From: Zanthoxylum bungeanum | Taxonomy: Eukaryota > Streptophyta > Magnoliopsida > Sapindales > Rutaceae | Length of the DNA stretch: 64,000 nt | Direction of reading: 5' to 3' | Assembly (NCBI GenBank): GCA_019454045.1 | Contig: SKCR01007556.1 | Span: 1-64,000 of the forward strand | In this document: one piece after another, positions 1 through 11,441 of the stretch | How the letters are laid out: every line of letters starts with the position of its first letter | How positions within the stretch are numbered: the first letter of the stretch is position 1 | The notes under the pieces: model-generated | The model's input: only the letters and a program-made list of their open reading frames with translations | Databases searched by the model: none | Told to the model about the DNA's origin: nothing | Translations under genes and position numbers: made by a program

Positions 1-395
1 ATGAATGCTGACAGCTCCTTCATTCTTAATTTCAGCACTGAACAATTCCTTAGACCTCCGATATATTTCGATTTCTTAATTTACCTCAAACAACTCCTTG
101 AGTGTTCTCATAATGCTCCAAGTATCTGGTACCTCTATGTACTATCTGAGCAAATCTGGAACCATCGATCTTAAAATGTAGGATTTCACCCTAAGGTTGT
201 CATCCTTCCATTTTTCAAAATTTTATCGCTCTTTAAGAGTGGAGTCAGGATCAATTTCAACAAGTAGTGGATTGATAATTGCATGGGGTCAACTTTTCAA
301 ACTCCAAGACAAGGCGGATGTTCATTTCCCATTCGAAATAGTTCTCGGCTCCTTTCAGTTTATTGGAATCCAAAAGTCGAGTTAATGTATTTGCG
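1..395 (-). pseudogene. Copia gag N-terminal fragment (element B1)
   Basis: Read on the minus strand from an ATG at about 395, this gives a start beginning MAAANTLTRLLDSNKLKG, followed by YFEWEMNIRLVLEF. That is the start of a Ty1/copia Gag (UBN2-type), the capsid protein that packages element RNA. After about 65 residues the frame is broken by stops and shifts. Later in-family pieces remain, such as RSYILRSMVPDLL-like and PDTWSIMRTLKELFEV. The gene runs off the left edge of the window. It follows the leader and PBS of B1 in the expected order (LTR, PBS, leader, gag, right to left). It is non-functional as it stands. Assignment to copia gag is by recognition of family wording, not by a search. 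Confidence 0.7.
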
Positions 396-1153
396 GCAGC
401 CATCTACAAGACAACAATTAAACACTAGCATAATATTTTTCATTTAAAAATAAAAAATACTAATTGATTATGGAATTTTAAATCTATTAGTGCCATCCCA
501 CTACTTTACATAATTCTGGAATCTCCCTTAACGGAAAAATAGAAATTTGACTATCAAAAATTCATAGCGGGAAGTGGATCCCATGACATTTACTCCAGCC
601 TCGCAATAATGACGGTCTTGGCCTTTATAAATTCATTAGTTAGACCTCCAAGGTCGATCACATTCATATGACTCCTAGTTTGGTCCTGAACTATTTCTTA
701 TCCTCGCAATAATGACAATATTATATTAAGACGTATTCTAGGTGTACACTTGTCAATGTGCACTAACGTGCTTCGTATGTACACCCTCACAATAATGACG
801 GTATTGGGTGACTGTGTTAACTCATCACGCTATATCTAAAGTTTTACTGGAGAAGCCTACGTTCTGAGCACTTATACCCTCACAATAATGACGGTCTTGG
901 GCATAAATAGTAAGAACTCATTCATCTTCGTATTGACAAGACAGACCTTCCAATAATACTCTAATATTAATAATATTTATTACTTAAAAGTAATCACCTA
1001 ATCATGATAGATCTATAACAATCAAGCCATTAACATGATTTGGTCAAAATTAAAATTTTAATTTAAAACATGCAATGCATATCCAATATGACTTATGCAT
1101 AATTAAATTACAGTGACATAGATTCAAAAACATGTGTTGTGTGGTAAAGACCT
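396..1153 (-). other. Untranslated leader of copia element B1
   Basis: About 760 bases between the PBS and the gag start of B1, AT-rich and without a usable reading frame. It contains four copies of a 24-nt motif, listed separately. Confidence 0.6.
599..901. repeat. Four dispersed copies of a 24-nt motif in the B1 leader
   Basis: The motif CCTCRCAATAATGACGGT plus a few further bases (TTGGG) occurs at about 599, 702, 784 and 877, spaced 80-105 bases apart. The second copy is degenerate. Spacers between copies are unrelated. Nothing in the sequence says what it does. Confidence 0.75.
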
Positions 1154-1165
1154 GCGCTGATACCA
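1154..1165 (-). other. Primer-binding site of B1 (initiator tRNA-Met type)
   Basis: The plus strand reads GCGCTGATACCA, the reverse complement of TGGTATCAGCGC. This is one base off the plant tRNA-iMet PBS TGGTATCAGAGC. It lies three bases from the LTR edge, as expected for the 5' end of a minus-strand copia element. Confidence 0.8.
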
Positions 1166-1168
1166 TTC

Positions 1169-3658
1169 TGTTGGGGTGGATGTGGAACCCCTAGGGTCGG
1201 ATCGGAGCCCCACGTAATGAAAATAAGTCTAACATATGGAAATAAAGCATGAGTGTAATTTTAAATAATATAATAAAATACTATATAATAAAATCAGGGC
1301 TGAATAGGAGTCCGGAAACTCCATAACGAGAGGAAATAAAATTGAGTGCGCCCACTGAGCACTGAAATAATTTTTTTTTATTTGATTTGTTTCTTTAGCT
1401 TTTGCCTTCAGCTCTCTAGAAATAGATAGCCGAAGGAATTAGAGTTTTTAACCCTAATTGCTTCTAACCTTCCTTAAACACTTTCAAAATACTCAAAATT
1501 AATTTTAACATCAAAACCAACATCAACACATATTATAGAACAAAAATCAAGTTTTTCAAAATATCAAAAATTTCTACAAAACATAAATTTATTCTAAATA
1601 CGCACTTGCGTAAATTTTGAATCAAAAATATAAACCAAATTAAAATCCCACAATGAAGTGACTCGGGAACAATTATAGGTCACTCAAAGGTAGTCAAGTG
1701 ATTCTAGAATGGTAGCCTTAGCTCCAAGCTATTATCTAGAGTTTCAAACGCTAATTTTATGTCTTTGTCTAACATTAACATTTTGACCCAATTACAAGCA
1801 TATTGTGTTTATACTTCCAAATCATCCTAACACAATTAATTAGCCTAATTTCAACATTACGTATCTAATACATAATTCATCACTATATGTCTCACTAATG
1901 AAAAAACTAACTAAAGAAAAACATAGCTTTTGGAGAAGATCAAACTTACCTAGAAAGGTTGATTCAAAGATCCAATCTGCTTCTCCTTGTTGAAATATTG
2001 TGGAGAAAATCCAAAGTTACCAAGCTTGACTCCAAGATCCAATCTTGATTCCAATGCCAGCAAACTTCACTCCAAGATCCAATCTTGATTTCTCTTAATT
2101 GAAATGTTGTAGAGATCTCACAAAGCTTCTCTAAACACTTCTCTAACTTAGGCTAATTTCTCTAATTCTTGCTTGTATTTAGCTTTCTCAAGCTTGATTA
2201 AAACCTTTGCTCAAGCTTGCTATTTATAGCAAAACTTAGGTAGTTTTTAATTAATAAAAGTTTTAATCAACTTTTATATGGACTTAATCTAATTTGTCCA
2301 AATATGTATAATTATGTGTGACTAATCACCTTTCTCTACCACTTTGATTTCATCCAATTAAATCAAGAAAAAATTTAATTAATGGATTAATTACATGTCT
2401 TCCACTTTGATTTAATCCAATTAAATCAAGCTGAAAATACCTATAATTACATACTTGCAATTACCATAATATCCTCAAATGGTAGAGATAATTATGAAAT
2501 TATGATAAAGCCCTTGTGTAAATATTAAATTAATCCAATTAATCTAATTAGGTCAAAGTAAATAATAAATATTATCCAATAATACTTGATTATCTTAGTT
2601 GATAATTATGAAATCGAATATTATCTATTATCAAAAATAATCGGCTACACAAGTGTTTAATGAGTACACTTCATATTGTGGGACTCTCTAAGTCCAGACA
2701 CGTTCGTCATATAAACCTCGCTAGTATGTACGCAATTCGGCCACTTACGAATTCATGAAGAACACGAACGACCTTTCTGAACTATACAAGTCAATATCAT
2801 CACAAATGTTTATTAATCCCTCTGTCATAGACTATCCGAGTTGTGCTTAGGAAACACATAATACACCTTCAAGTTTTTGAGGCGCACATCTCATATCGAC
2901 ATGTCCACGATTCTTTACAACTGATGCGATCCACCCTAGGTGATCGGCTTTGGCCAAAGTCTTAAGAATCGTGACTTACTCACATGGATACCTAAACCCC
3001 TTATGGTACACATACGGGCCGACGGATCCTATCTTGCTTCGCACTTGATTACTGAGTGCATCGGTCCACACCCAACGAACATCTAGAGGCCAGACCATGA
3101 AAGGTTTCTGACATACACGACATTAAAGTTTGTAGGATCTCACACAAAATCAATGTTATCATATATTCAAAGGATTACATGTGCTACTCGACTCAAGGAG
3201 ATTCCTATTGACGGTGGTGTGTACTTCCAACTATTAGGAATTACCAGTGAGTCGTTCAGTATTCGATCCAACCAATACTCACACGTCTATACGAGCTTCC
3301 AAAGCTCATGGTACATCGGGTTAAACCATTGGAACTTCAATTCCAATATACGATATGTGTTAGTCTTCTAGGTTATAGGAATTCGACCATATTCCAAAAC
3401 CAACGACTAGAAATATATATACTTTAAGAATAGTTTATAATAGTAATAATATGTCAATGTCAGACCACCTAGTGTCTAGTATTACTACATGACTATTCTA
3501 AGGTCGATGTTATTCTTAACATATTTATACATCAATCTAATATGCATAATGTCATTACTATTAATAAGGTTTGAAATGAAAATCTAGTTATTTTATCAAT
3601 AAATAATAAAATACACATCACATTATTCGGATTGGCGCTCTAAGCACCAACTCCAATA
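1169..3658 (-). repeat. 5' LTR of copia element B1
   Basis: It starts TGTTGGGG and ends CTCCAATA on the plus strand; the intact family end is CTCCATCA, seen in B2. Its right 2 kb aligns closely with B2. The rightmost segment (about 2690-3658) matches B2 at 19990-20633 and 24812-25097. A TATA-like TATAAATA lies on the minus strand at 2221-2228. About 500 bases at 1201-1707 have no counterpart in B2. The flank right of the LTR is pol of gypsy element T0. Confidence 0.8.
2221..2228 (-). promoter_or_regulatory. TATA-like box of LTR B1
   Basis: TATAAATA on the minus strand, inside the LTR and in the sense orientation of the element. The same box is kept in B2 at 19545-19552. Confidence 0.45.
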
Positions 3659-3663
3659 ATATC

Positions 3664-4880
3664 TTCTCAGTATCTCTGCATTCCAGAGCTTCTTGGGTAG
3701 GGTACCATCCAGCTGCTCTAATAGATAGGCACCCGACCTGATGACCTCGACTACTTTATACGGTCCCACCCATTTGGCACCCAAATAACCCTACTCGGGC
3801 ATTCTCGTATCTAAAGTAACTCGTCTCAGGACCAATTCTTCGGGGAGGAAAGATCTTACCCGAACCTTCTTGTGGTAGAAATGTGTCATCCTTTACTGAT
3901 ACACTGTCATTTTGATTGTCGACCTCTTTTTTTTCTCTTCTATCAAATCAAGGTGGTGCTTGATAAGTTCTTCATTCTGCCTTTCTTCAAAATACCGTAC
4001 CCGATGGGTCATTGCCCCAAACTCTACCGGGATGACCGCTTCATATCTATAAGCCAGAGAGAAAGGATTTCCCCCATGGAGTCCTTGTAGGTCATCCGAT
4101 GTGCCTATAAAACTTCTGGCAGCTCCTCGACCCACAAACCTTTATCGGACCCGAGCCTTGCTTTCAAGTTACTCTTGATGGTTTTATTTGTGGCTTCCAC
4201 TTACCCAATGGACTTCGGATGAGCAGGCGAGGCGAACCTCAGTGCAATCTGGAGATCCTTACAAAACTTCATGAAGCCTTTACTGTCGAACTGTTTTCCA
4301 TTGTCCGTGATGATGGCATAGGGGATCCCGAACCGGCATGAAATATTCTTCCTGACAAAATATGTTGCCTTCTTCTCAATTATCGTGGACAACGGTTCAG
4401 CTTCTACCCACTTGGTGAAGTAAGAGATTGTAACAATGGCAAACTTGGCTTGACCCCGACCCGGGGGCATCAGCTCACTGATATCTATACCCTACTGGGG
4501 AAACAGCCAAGGACTTGATAATATGATTAGCTGCTCGGGGGCTGTTGAGGTATGTTAGCATTCCTCTGACATCCATCACATGCCCGGGCAACCCTAGCCC
4601 CGTCCTGGTGCATCGTTGGCCAGAAGAAACCTTTTTTTAAAGCCTTATGAGTGATTGACCAACCTCCACCATGGCTTTCATATATTCCCTCACGAATTTC
4701 TCTAAGTACATAATCTGCCTCCTCGAGTCCCAAAAACCATAAGTACGACATCGTGTACCCTCTACGATAAATGATTCCGTCTATCAAATAAAATCTTGCA
4801 CTCCAATATTTCAGTTTCTTTGCCTCTTTCTTCTCTTCGGGCGCATCCCCGGTCTCCAAGTTTTTCTTGATTGGATCCAT
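3664..4880 (-). pseudogene. T0 integrase (broken)
   Basis: Integrase of the gypsy element T0, which would insert the cDNA into host DNA. From right to left: a zinc-finger region (EGIYESHGGGWSITHKALK, later CDGCQ, at about 4580-4700); the catalytic core with FAIVTISYFTKWVEAEPL and ITDNGKQF (4201-4470) and a VEATNKTIK glutamate motif just after a stop near 4200; then a C-terminal part with FSLAYRYEAVIPVEFG and, at about 3680-3860, LGAKWVGPYKV. The first zinc-binding His is replaced by Arg (REG instead of the usual HEG). In-frame stops and shifts at about 4200, 4470-4530 and 3890 make it inactive. Confidence 0.85.
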
Positions 4881-4976
4881 TCAAGATGCCTCTCTTTCGG
4901 CATCTACCTCCATTACATCTAGCATCCCAACACTTCTTGATTGCAAGCACTCTAACGGAATGGTCCGAGGAATTTT

Positions 4977-5520
4977 TTACTTGATGGATGATACAAGCCG
5001 AGCAAACAAGTCTGACTGCTGGTTGTTCTCCCATTTGAATTGCTCGAATGCCACATTCCTCATTCCTTCAGCTAGCTTCATCACCTCGGCTTTATAGGCA
5101 ATCATGTTTGGCTCCTTTGTTTGGAATTCACCATTCAGTTGCTGAACGACCAACTGAGAATCGCTTTTCACCACTATATCTCTGCCTCCATCTGCCATGC
5201 AAAGTCTCAATCCTACTAGAATGGCCTCATATTCTGCCTCATTATTCATAGCTTCAAAGCAGAATCTCAGGGTATAGCTCCACTCCTCTCATTCGCTAAT
5301 TTTGAGGATAATCTAGGCCCCAAAACCTTATGTGATGACCGACTCATCAACAAACAGCTCTCATTTAGCTTCCTCCACTGCCATAACCAGAGGCCTAGTG
5401 AATTCTACAACAAATCGGCCAGTGCTTACCCCTTTATCGACACCCTAGTTAGGTAGGATATGTCATACTCACTTAGCTCTACGGACCATTTCACTAAACG
5501 ACCCAAGACCGCAAGCTTGT
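4977..5520 (-). pseudogene. T0 RNase H (broken, 3' block)
   Basis: The segment next to the T1 insertion encodes LGRLVKWSVELSEYDISY, the RT-RNase H connection. It continues with stops to NNEAEYEAILVGLRLCMADG and VVKSDSQLVVQQLNGEF, a type-1 RNase H with the typical AEYEA and SDSQL motifs (about 5010-5250). RNase H degrades the RNA strand during reverse transcription. Stops near 5250-5430 and 5310 break it. Confidence 0.85.
5516..5520. repeat. Left target-site duplication of T1 (CTTGT)
   Basis: CTTGT directly precedes the TGTAG end of T1 and is repeated at 15095-15099 after its CTACA end. With one copy removed, the RNase H region of T0 becomes continuous. Confidence 0.9.
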
Positions 5521-7660
5521 TGTAGACAACAGAAATCGGCGACGCTGTTCTAGGCTCGCGGCCTAGTTGGGAGTACGGAGTAGCCCACGGGGGAACTAAA
5601 CCGGAGAAATAACATGGAGTCGCCACCCGGTCTGAACCGGGAAAATGATTTAAGGCCGCACTCACCCCTCGCAAGGGAAGACCTCAAACCGTTGGGTTCG
5701 GAATGGTCCCTTACTTATGCCACTTGTAATGAAAAGATTTGTGCAATAACTTAACCGAGTCTACGCAACATATTCAAGAATAACATATACATAGTTTGCA
5801 TTCAAGAGAATAAACCCTATGTCTAAGTTTGCATGCTTTGAAAGTAAGTCATTATAACGGCAAGCATACAATATCACACAATGAGCATATTGAACCATTC
5901 AATACAAAAATAAACAAATAATCATTTAAGCACAAACGTAAACTAAAATCCTAATGCGAAAGCAAAGAACTAAATCATGCATAAAGAAATAACATAATCA
6001 TACTTAAAATAAATAACGCACTAGACTAAATCATGCTTAAATAATAAATAACATACTAGCAACCTAATCATGCTAAATAATCTACTAGACTAAATCATGC
6101 TCGAATACAAGGTTGGATGAAATGAAATACGTGTGTCTCTCAAGTGGTACGTGGCATTGTATCCTGAGTACAAACCGCACTACCGTCCTTTCAGATTCGG
6201 CTATGGAATTTACGTCCGGGTTTCCATCCGATTTACCGCAAGAGAGAACAAATATTCCGTTCATCCGAAAATCACATCATGCACCAATCCACAATACTCA
6301 TATGAAATAAAGTACTAAAATAAATAAAAAATAAAGGATAATAAATAAAGAAGGTGCCCTCAGGTCTAACCTCTTTTATCATCTATCGAAAGTGCGGTAC
6401 GCGGTTGTCGGAAGGGTTGATGCTCCGCAACTCCTCTGGTTCATTGGTTCAATGTTTTCCTTCGTTGTTTCGCTGTTTGGGCTGCTATTTTTACTCTGTT
6501 TTGCTGTTGTTTTGCTGCTATTTTTTAGTCATTATTTTTGCTATATTAAGGGACTGTTTTTACAGTTATTTAAGGGTTTGGGGCTGAATTTTCTGGTGTA
6601 GTTTTGCTGCGAATTTTGGACAGTTTTACTGCAGTTTCTAGGTAGTTTTCAGTGGTGTTTTGCGGTAGTTTCTAGGGATATTTGCGGCGGTTAAAAGATA
6701 TAGTTCAGAGGAAGTTTTTGTGGGGATAAAAGGTGCAGTGCAGAGGGCGATGAGCAGTACAGTTTTGGCATGAATATAGGGCTGTTTCTGGGCAGAATTT
6801 GGGACTGTTTTTTGCGTGAATAAGTGGCTGATTTCTGGGCAGTTTATGCGTGGATGGATAGGTTATTTTTGGGTAGTTTATGCGTGAATGGATGAGTGAT
6901 TTTTGGGTATGTTTTCAAGGTCTTTGCTTGGGCAGTGAAGGGTGGTTTTTGGGTATAGTTTCACGGTAATGAAGGGTGGTTCCTTGGGCGTGAGTGCTTA
7001 GGGAGGTGAGGGGGGCGTGAATGCTAAGGTTTTCTTCTTTGTGTTTTTGTGAGAATGAGCTAGGGTCTCTAAGGTTGAGTTTAATGTTTCTTTTTATAGG
7101 CAAAGGGTTGGGGTTTACCTTGTTTGAAAAGGGAAAGGATTTGTGTAATTATGAGAGATTTTAAATTAGTGTGTGATAAGGAAAGATCTTTTAATTAGGG
7201 AAGTGATTTGATTTTTATTTGATTTCTTCTCTTTTAGTTAGGGATATGATTTGGTTTTGATTAGGAAAGGGATCCATGGGATTTCTTTAATTTAGGAAGG
7301 GGATTTGGCTTGATTTATGCATGTGTTTAATGTGTGATTTTTGTTAATTTGGAATGTGAATGGGCGTGACTTAGAGTGGCTTGGGCGTGAGTTTGGTCCA
7401 TTTTGGTGGGCTTGGGTGTTTGATTTGGTGATGTGTGGGCTTGGTGTGTGGTTTGTGGGGGTTTGGGCTAAGGGTGTGTTTTAAAACGGAGGTCCAATAA
7501 GCAAACCCGAAGCATAAACAAACGAATTAATTCCAACATTTTGTCAATTCTTGACTCTTCTCTTCCGACGTCCGTTTCCCGCGGCTTCATCAATTAAAGA
7601 GGTAGTGTCTCCATGTGAGACTCATCATCGGGACTTATATGCAAAAATGCAGTGCCTACA
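5521..7660 (-). repeat. 3' LTR of T1
   Basis: 2140 bp, TGTAGACAAC...GTGCCTACA. It matches the 5' LTR at 13089-15094 along its whole length, except for an extra stretch of roughly 180 bp around 6340-6530. A minus-strand TATA-like box (TATAAAAA) is at 7091-7098. No reading frame in it is credible; the short ORFs here are chance frames. Confidence 0.85.
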
Positions 7661-7800
7661 GTCGCCCTCACTTTGATGGGACTTGTGCAGTGTGTGATAA
7701 TGACAATCCTATCAAAGTTATGCAATGAATTTTTACTTACCTGGCTCACCAGCTACCACCTGACTTGCCTGCTACTTCGAACTGAATGATTTGATGGTGC
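7661..7800 (-). other. T1 polypurine-tract side of the 3' LTR
   Basis: Immediately inside the 3' LTR the minus strand reads CAAAGTGAGGG (plus-strand CCCTCACTTTG at 7665-7675), a short purine tract in the position of the plus-strand primer. The rest of this stretch shows nothing recognisable. Confidence 0.4.
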
Positions 7801-8640
7801 CATACCCGGCGTGCTAAACCTCATACCCGAGGTGTCGCGGTAGTGTCTCCATACCCGGCGTGCTAAACCCCATACCTGAGGTGTCGCGGTTGTTTTGAAT
7901 TGAGTTGATCTGATTGTGCCATACCCGGCGTGCTAAACCCCATACCTGAGGTGTCGAGGTTGCGTCTCCATACCTAGAGTGTCGCAGTAGTGTCTCCATA
8001 CCCGGAGTGTCGTACCTGGCATGCTAAACCCCATACCCGAGGTGTCGCGGTTGCGTCTCCATACCCACAGTGTCGCAGTAGTGTCTCTATACCCGGAGTG
8101 CCGTACCTGGCATGCTAAACCCCATTCCCGAGGTGTCACGGTTGGGTCTCTATACCCAGAGTGTCCTAGTAGTGTCTCCATACCCGGAGTGCCGTACCTG
8201 GCGTGCTAAACCCCATACCCGAGGTGTCGCGGTTGCTTCTCCATACCCAGAGTGTCGTAGTAGTGTCTCCATACTCGGAGTGCCGTATCTGGCATTCTAA
8301 ACCCCATACCCGAGGTGTCGCGGTTGCGTCTCCATACCCAGAGTGTCGCAGTGATATCTCCATACCCGGAGTGTCGTACCTGGCATGCTAAACCCTATAC
8401 CTGAGGCGTCGCTGTAATATCTCCATACTCGGAGTGCCGTACCTGGCATGCTAAACCCATACCTGAGGCGTCTCTGTAATATCTCCATACCCGGAGTGCC
8501 ATACCTGGCATGCTAAACCCCATACCAAGGCGTCCCATACCCGGAGTGACGTACCTGGCATGCTAAACCCCATACCCGAGGCGTCGCTATAATATCTCCA
8601 TACCCGGAGTGCCTTACCTGGCAAAAATGATATTGATGTT
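7801..8640. repeat. Tandem array with 91-bp period (T1 3' region)
   Basis: The landmark CATGCTAAACCCC recurs at about 8020, 8111, 8202, 8293 and 8384, an exact 91-base period. Each unit carries three sub-repeats of the type CATACCCGGAGTGCC, so the array has a nested roughly 30-bp structure. Units become shorter and more diverged at both edges (7801-8018 and 8450-8640). Because 91 is not a multiple of 3, similar ORFs appear in rotating frames; they are not genes. Confidence 0.9.
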
Positions 8641-8850
8641 GATGCGTCTCCATAACCGGAGTGCCATACCCGGCAAGACTGATATTGATGTTGATGTGTC
8701 TCCATACCCGAAGTGTCATACCCGGTAAGACTGATACTGATGCTAATGTGGGCCTCGCCCCCAAAGTGCCACAACCAGCAATACTGATACTGATGACGTG
8801 GGTCTCAACCCTGGGACTCATCTCTAAAACTGATACTAACACCGTGATGG
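8620..8850. repeat. Mixed tandem units with ACTGATACTGATG motif (T1)
   Basis: Units that join the CATACCCGGAGTGCC motif to CTGATATTGATGTTGATG. They mark the change from the 91-bp array towards the GTGGGCCTC...CTGATACTG type of repeat, which is also found at 9690-9860 and forms a large array in T2. Confidence 0.75.
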
Positions 8851-8879
8851 TATATACTGTACTGCCTCTCACGAGATAA

Positions 8880-9600
8880 TTCTGATAGCTAAGCATATTT
8901 CCGTCCTCAACGGATGCTTCACGTCAGAACCAGAGAACCTTCAAAGTACTTTAATACACTCAGCTCTGATCATCTAAATGAGTGATCTGAACTAGACTCA
9001 TAGTGTGTGTATGCCAAGGCTCTTTCGCAGCTTAATCCTTAAATAAGCCAACTCGATGATTTTGTCTCGGAGAATCGGATCGGTGGGTCTAACCAACCTA
9101 GATGTCTTGATCACACTCTATGATTACTTCGTCATACTCAACATGATATGGTCTTCTTCTTTTTCCTCTTGTCTCTTTCTTTTCATTCTTTTTTCTTTCT
9201 TTTTTTCTTTTTTTCTTTTCTCTTTTCTTCTTTGACACACTACCTTTAAGGTAGCATTTCTCCTCATGGTGGTCCTAATACTCGCCCATGGATAGCTTCA
9301 CGCTTATCGATTATAGGCGATCTATTTTTCTTTTCTTTTCATTGCATAGACTTTTTCTTTGCTTCCAACCATATCATATATCGTAGCATAAATAAACCAG
9401 GGTGGACATCCAGGCAAACGGTCATTCATTGATCCATCATCTCTTCAACTAGTCATCTCGCCAACTACTCAGGCTTCTACTGTTGAGATCCCGTAATCAA
9501 ATGCTCGTGAGTCTAGCCGAGATCAATCCATTCAGAATACCGGATTAGAGCAAATCTTGCACTTATCGTTTCTAAGGTTTCTCCCTACAACAAACAGTGT
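8880..9600. other. T1 3' untranslated region, non-coding
   Basis: About 700 bases without tandem structure or a convincing frame. The one notable feature is an almost pure pyrimidine stretch at about 9150-9235 (C/T-rich, mainly runs of T separated by C), which is purine-rich in the sense of the element. Confidence 0.5.
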
Positions 9601-9689
9601 CATCACCGGACATATGTTTAATTATCAAAGACTTTTTTTTTCACTCATTCATTTTATGGAATTCTTCCTTTCGACTACTGATAATGTGG

Positions 9690-9860
9690 GTTTCGCGCCC
9701 TGAGATTCCTTCCTGGGACCTGATACTGGCGTGGGCCTCAACCCTGGGACTCATCCCTGAAACTATACTGATATGGGCCTCAACCCTGGGACTCATCCCC
9801 GAAACTGACTGATATGGGCCTCAACCCTGCGACTCATCCTCGAAACTAATACTGATTCGT
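9690..9860. repeat. Short tandem array, about 48-bp units (T1)
   Basis: Three to four units of the type GGGCCTCAACCCTGGGACTC followed by ATCC(C)TGAAACTGATACTGATAT. This is the same module as in the large array of T2 at 28820-29600, but with CAACCCT in place of CGCCCC. Confidence 0.85.
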
Positions 9861-10064
9861 TTCTTAAACTGACTGTACTGTTACTGCTTCTGATTGGCTT
9901 GTCTTTGCCGATTTCTCTTTTTCTTCTTCGAAACCTGTGAATACAAAAACAAAACAACACACAAAAAAGAATGCAAATACGTTACGTGTATGCATGCATG
10001 CATGAATGAGTTCCTATCCCGTTGGGTCAGGTCTTCTGCCGGTGACTACTCGGTCTTCTCTTCC

Positions 10065-11372
10065 TCAAGCAAAGTACTCTTTCAACCTGTCCACATTGAT
10101 CGGCTCGGTGAACTCATTCCCTTCCAGGTCTGACAGTCTCACTGCTCCATTTCCCATTACTTTCTATACAATGTAAGGTCCTTCCCAGTTTGGTCTAAAC
10201 TTTCCTCTCGGGTCTGTTGTCGACGACTTCGACTACTTAAGCACCACATCACCCTTCGTGATCTTGGTAGGACTCACCTTCTTATTGAATGCTCGAGCTA
10301 ACCTTTTCTAGTATATCTGCATATGATGCAAGGACTTCATCATCTTCTCATCCATCAATGCTAACTGTTCAAACCTCTGCGAGGCCCATTCTTGTTCAGG
10401 CAATTCTGCTTCTGCTAATAACCGCATGGACTGTATCTCAACTTCCACCGGTAATACAGCTTCCATTCCATAGACCAAAGAGCAAGGCGTGGCTCCTGTT
10501 GCCGTTCTTACCGAAGTTCTGTACCCCCACAAGGCATATGGTAGCTTATCAGCCCAATCTTTGTAATTCTCTGTCATCTTTGCTAAAATCATCTTTATTG
10601 TTTTATTGGCTGCCTCGACTACCCTATTTGCTTGCGGCCTGTAAGGTGACGACTTGTGATAGCCTATTTTGTACTTCTGTAACATCACATTTGTTTCTCC
10701 CTGAAACTGGACTCCATTGTCCGTGACCACATGGTGTGGCATACCATATCGACAAATGAGATTCCGAGCTATGAACTTTGCCATTTGCTTTGCTGTAACA
10801 TTGCGGAATGACTCGGCTTCCACCCATTTTGAAAAGTAGTCCACTGCCACTACTATAAAGCGATGTCCATTCGATGCATTCGGTCGAATCTCTCCGATCA
10901 TATCAATTCCCCATGCTGAGAAAGGCCACAGCTCTGACAGCCCATGCAACTCTGTGTGCGGTAAATGATTCAAGTTACCATGCGCTTGACAATCATGACA
11001 GTGCTTTACCAGCTTCGCACAGTCAGCTTCCATGGTCGACCAGAAAAAGCCTTGTCTTACTATCTTACGAGACAGATTCAACCCATTCATATGCGGTCCA
11101 CATACACCAGCATGTACTTCTTCCATTACCTTCTGAGCCTCTTCTTTTCTCAAACACTTCAGCTGAATACCATTTGCTTGTCTCTTGTACAGTTCTCCTT
11201 TCAAACTTACATAGTGAGAAGCCAACTTCTGAATGGCTATTCTATCATTTCTGCTCGCTTCCTCAGGGAGTTCCCCATGTTCTAAGTACCGCTGGATATC
11301 ATGATACCAAGGTTTTCCATCGTTGATGTCTATTTCCAAGATTCTCTCTATCTCATAAATAGGTTTTCCCAA
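10065..11372 (-). pseudogene. T1 integrase with C-terminal domain (one stop from intact)
   Basis: An open frame of 354 codons (10308-11372) continues after a stop to a natural end at 10065 (LKEYFA then stop). Domains in order: the HHCC zinc finger (VHAGVCGPH, later CHDCQ); the D,D(35)E core with GIDMIGEI, VTDNGVQFQG and VVEAANKTIKMIL; YGMEAVLPVEVE; then after the stop GKFRPNWEGPY and DRLKEYFA, typical of Tat/Ogre integrase C-termini. The core residues are all present, so decay is mild and limited to the C-terminal part. It would act in the nucleus to insert element cDNA. The start is not real: it was a polyprotein continuing from RNase H upstream (right). Confidence 0.88.
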
Positions 11373-11441
11373 GTTGTGGCTAATGTTGCCAATGCGTCTA
11401 CCATCTGATTCTCTTCTCGCGGCAAGTGCTGGAATTTGCAG

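Noticed and set aside
7814..8896. Many overlapping ORFs on both strands rich in similar peptides
   Set aside because: They repeat with the 91-bp period in rotating frames; this is tandem repeat DNA, not a gene family.
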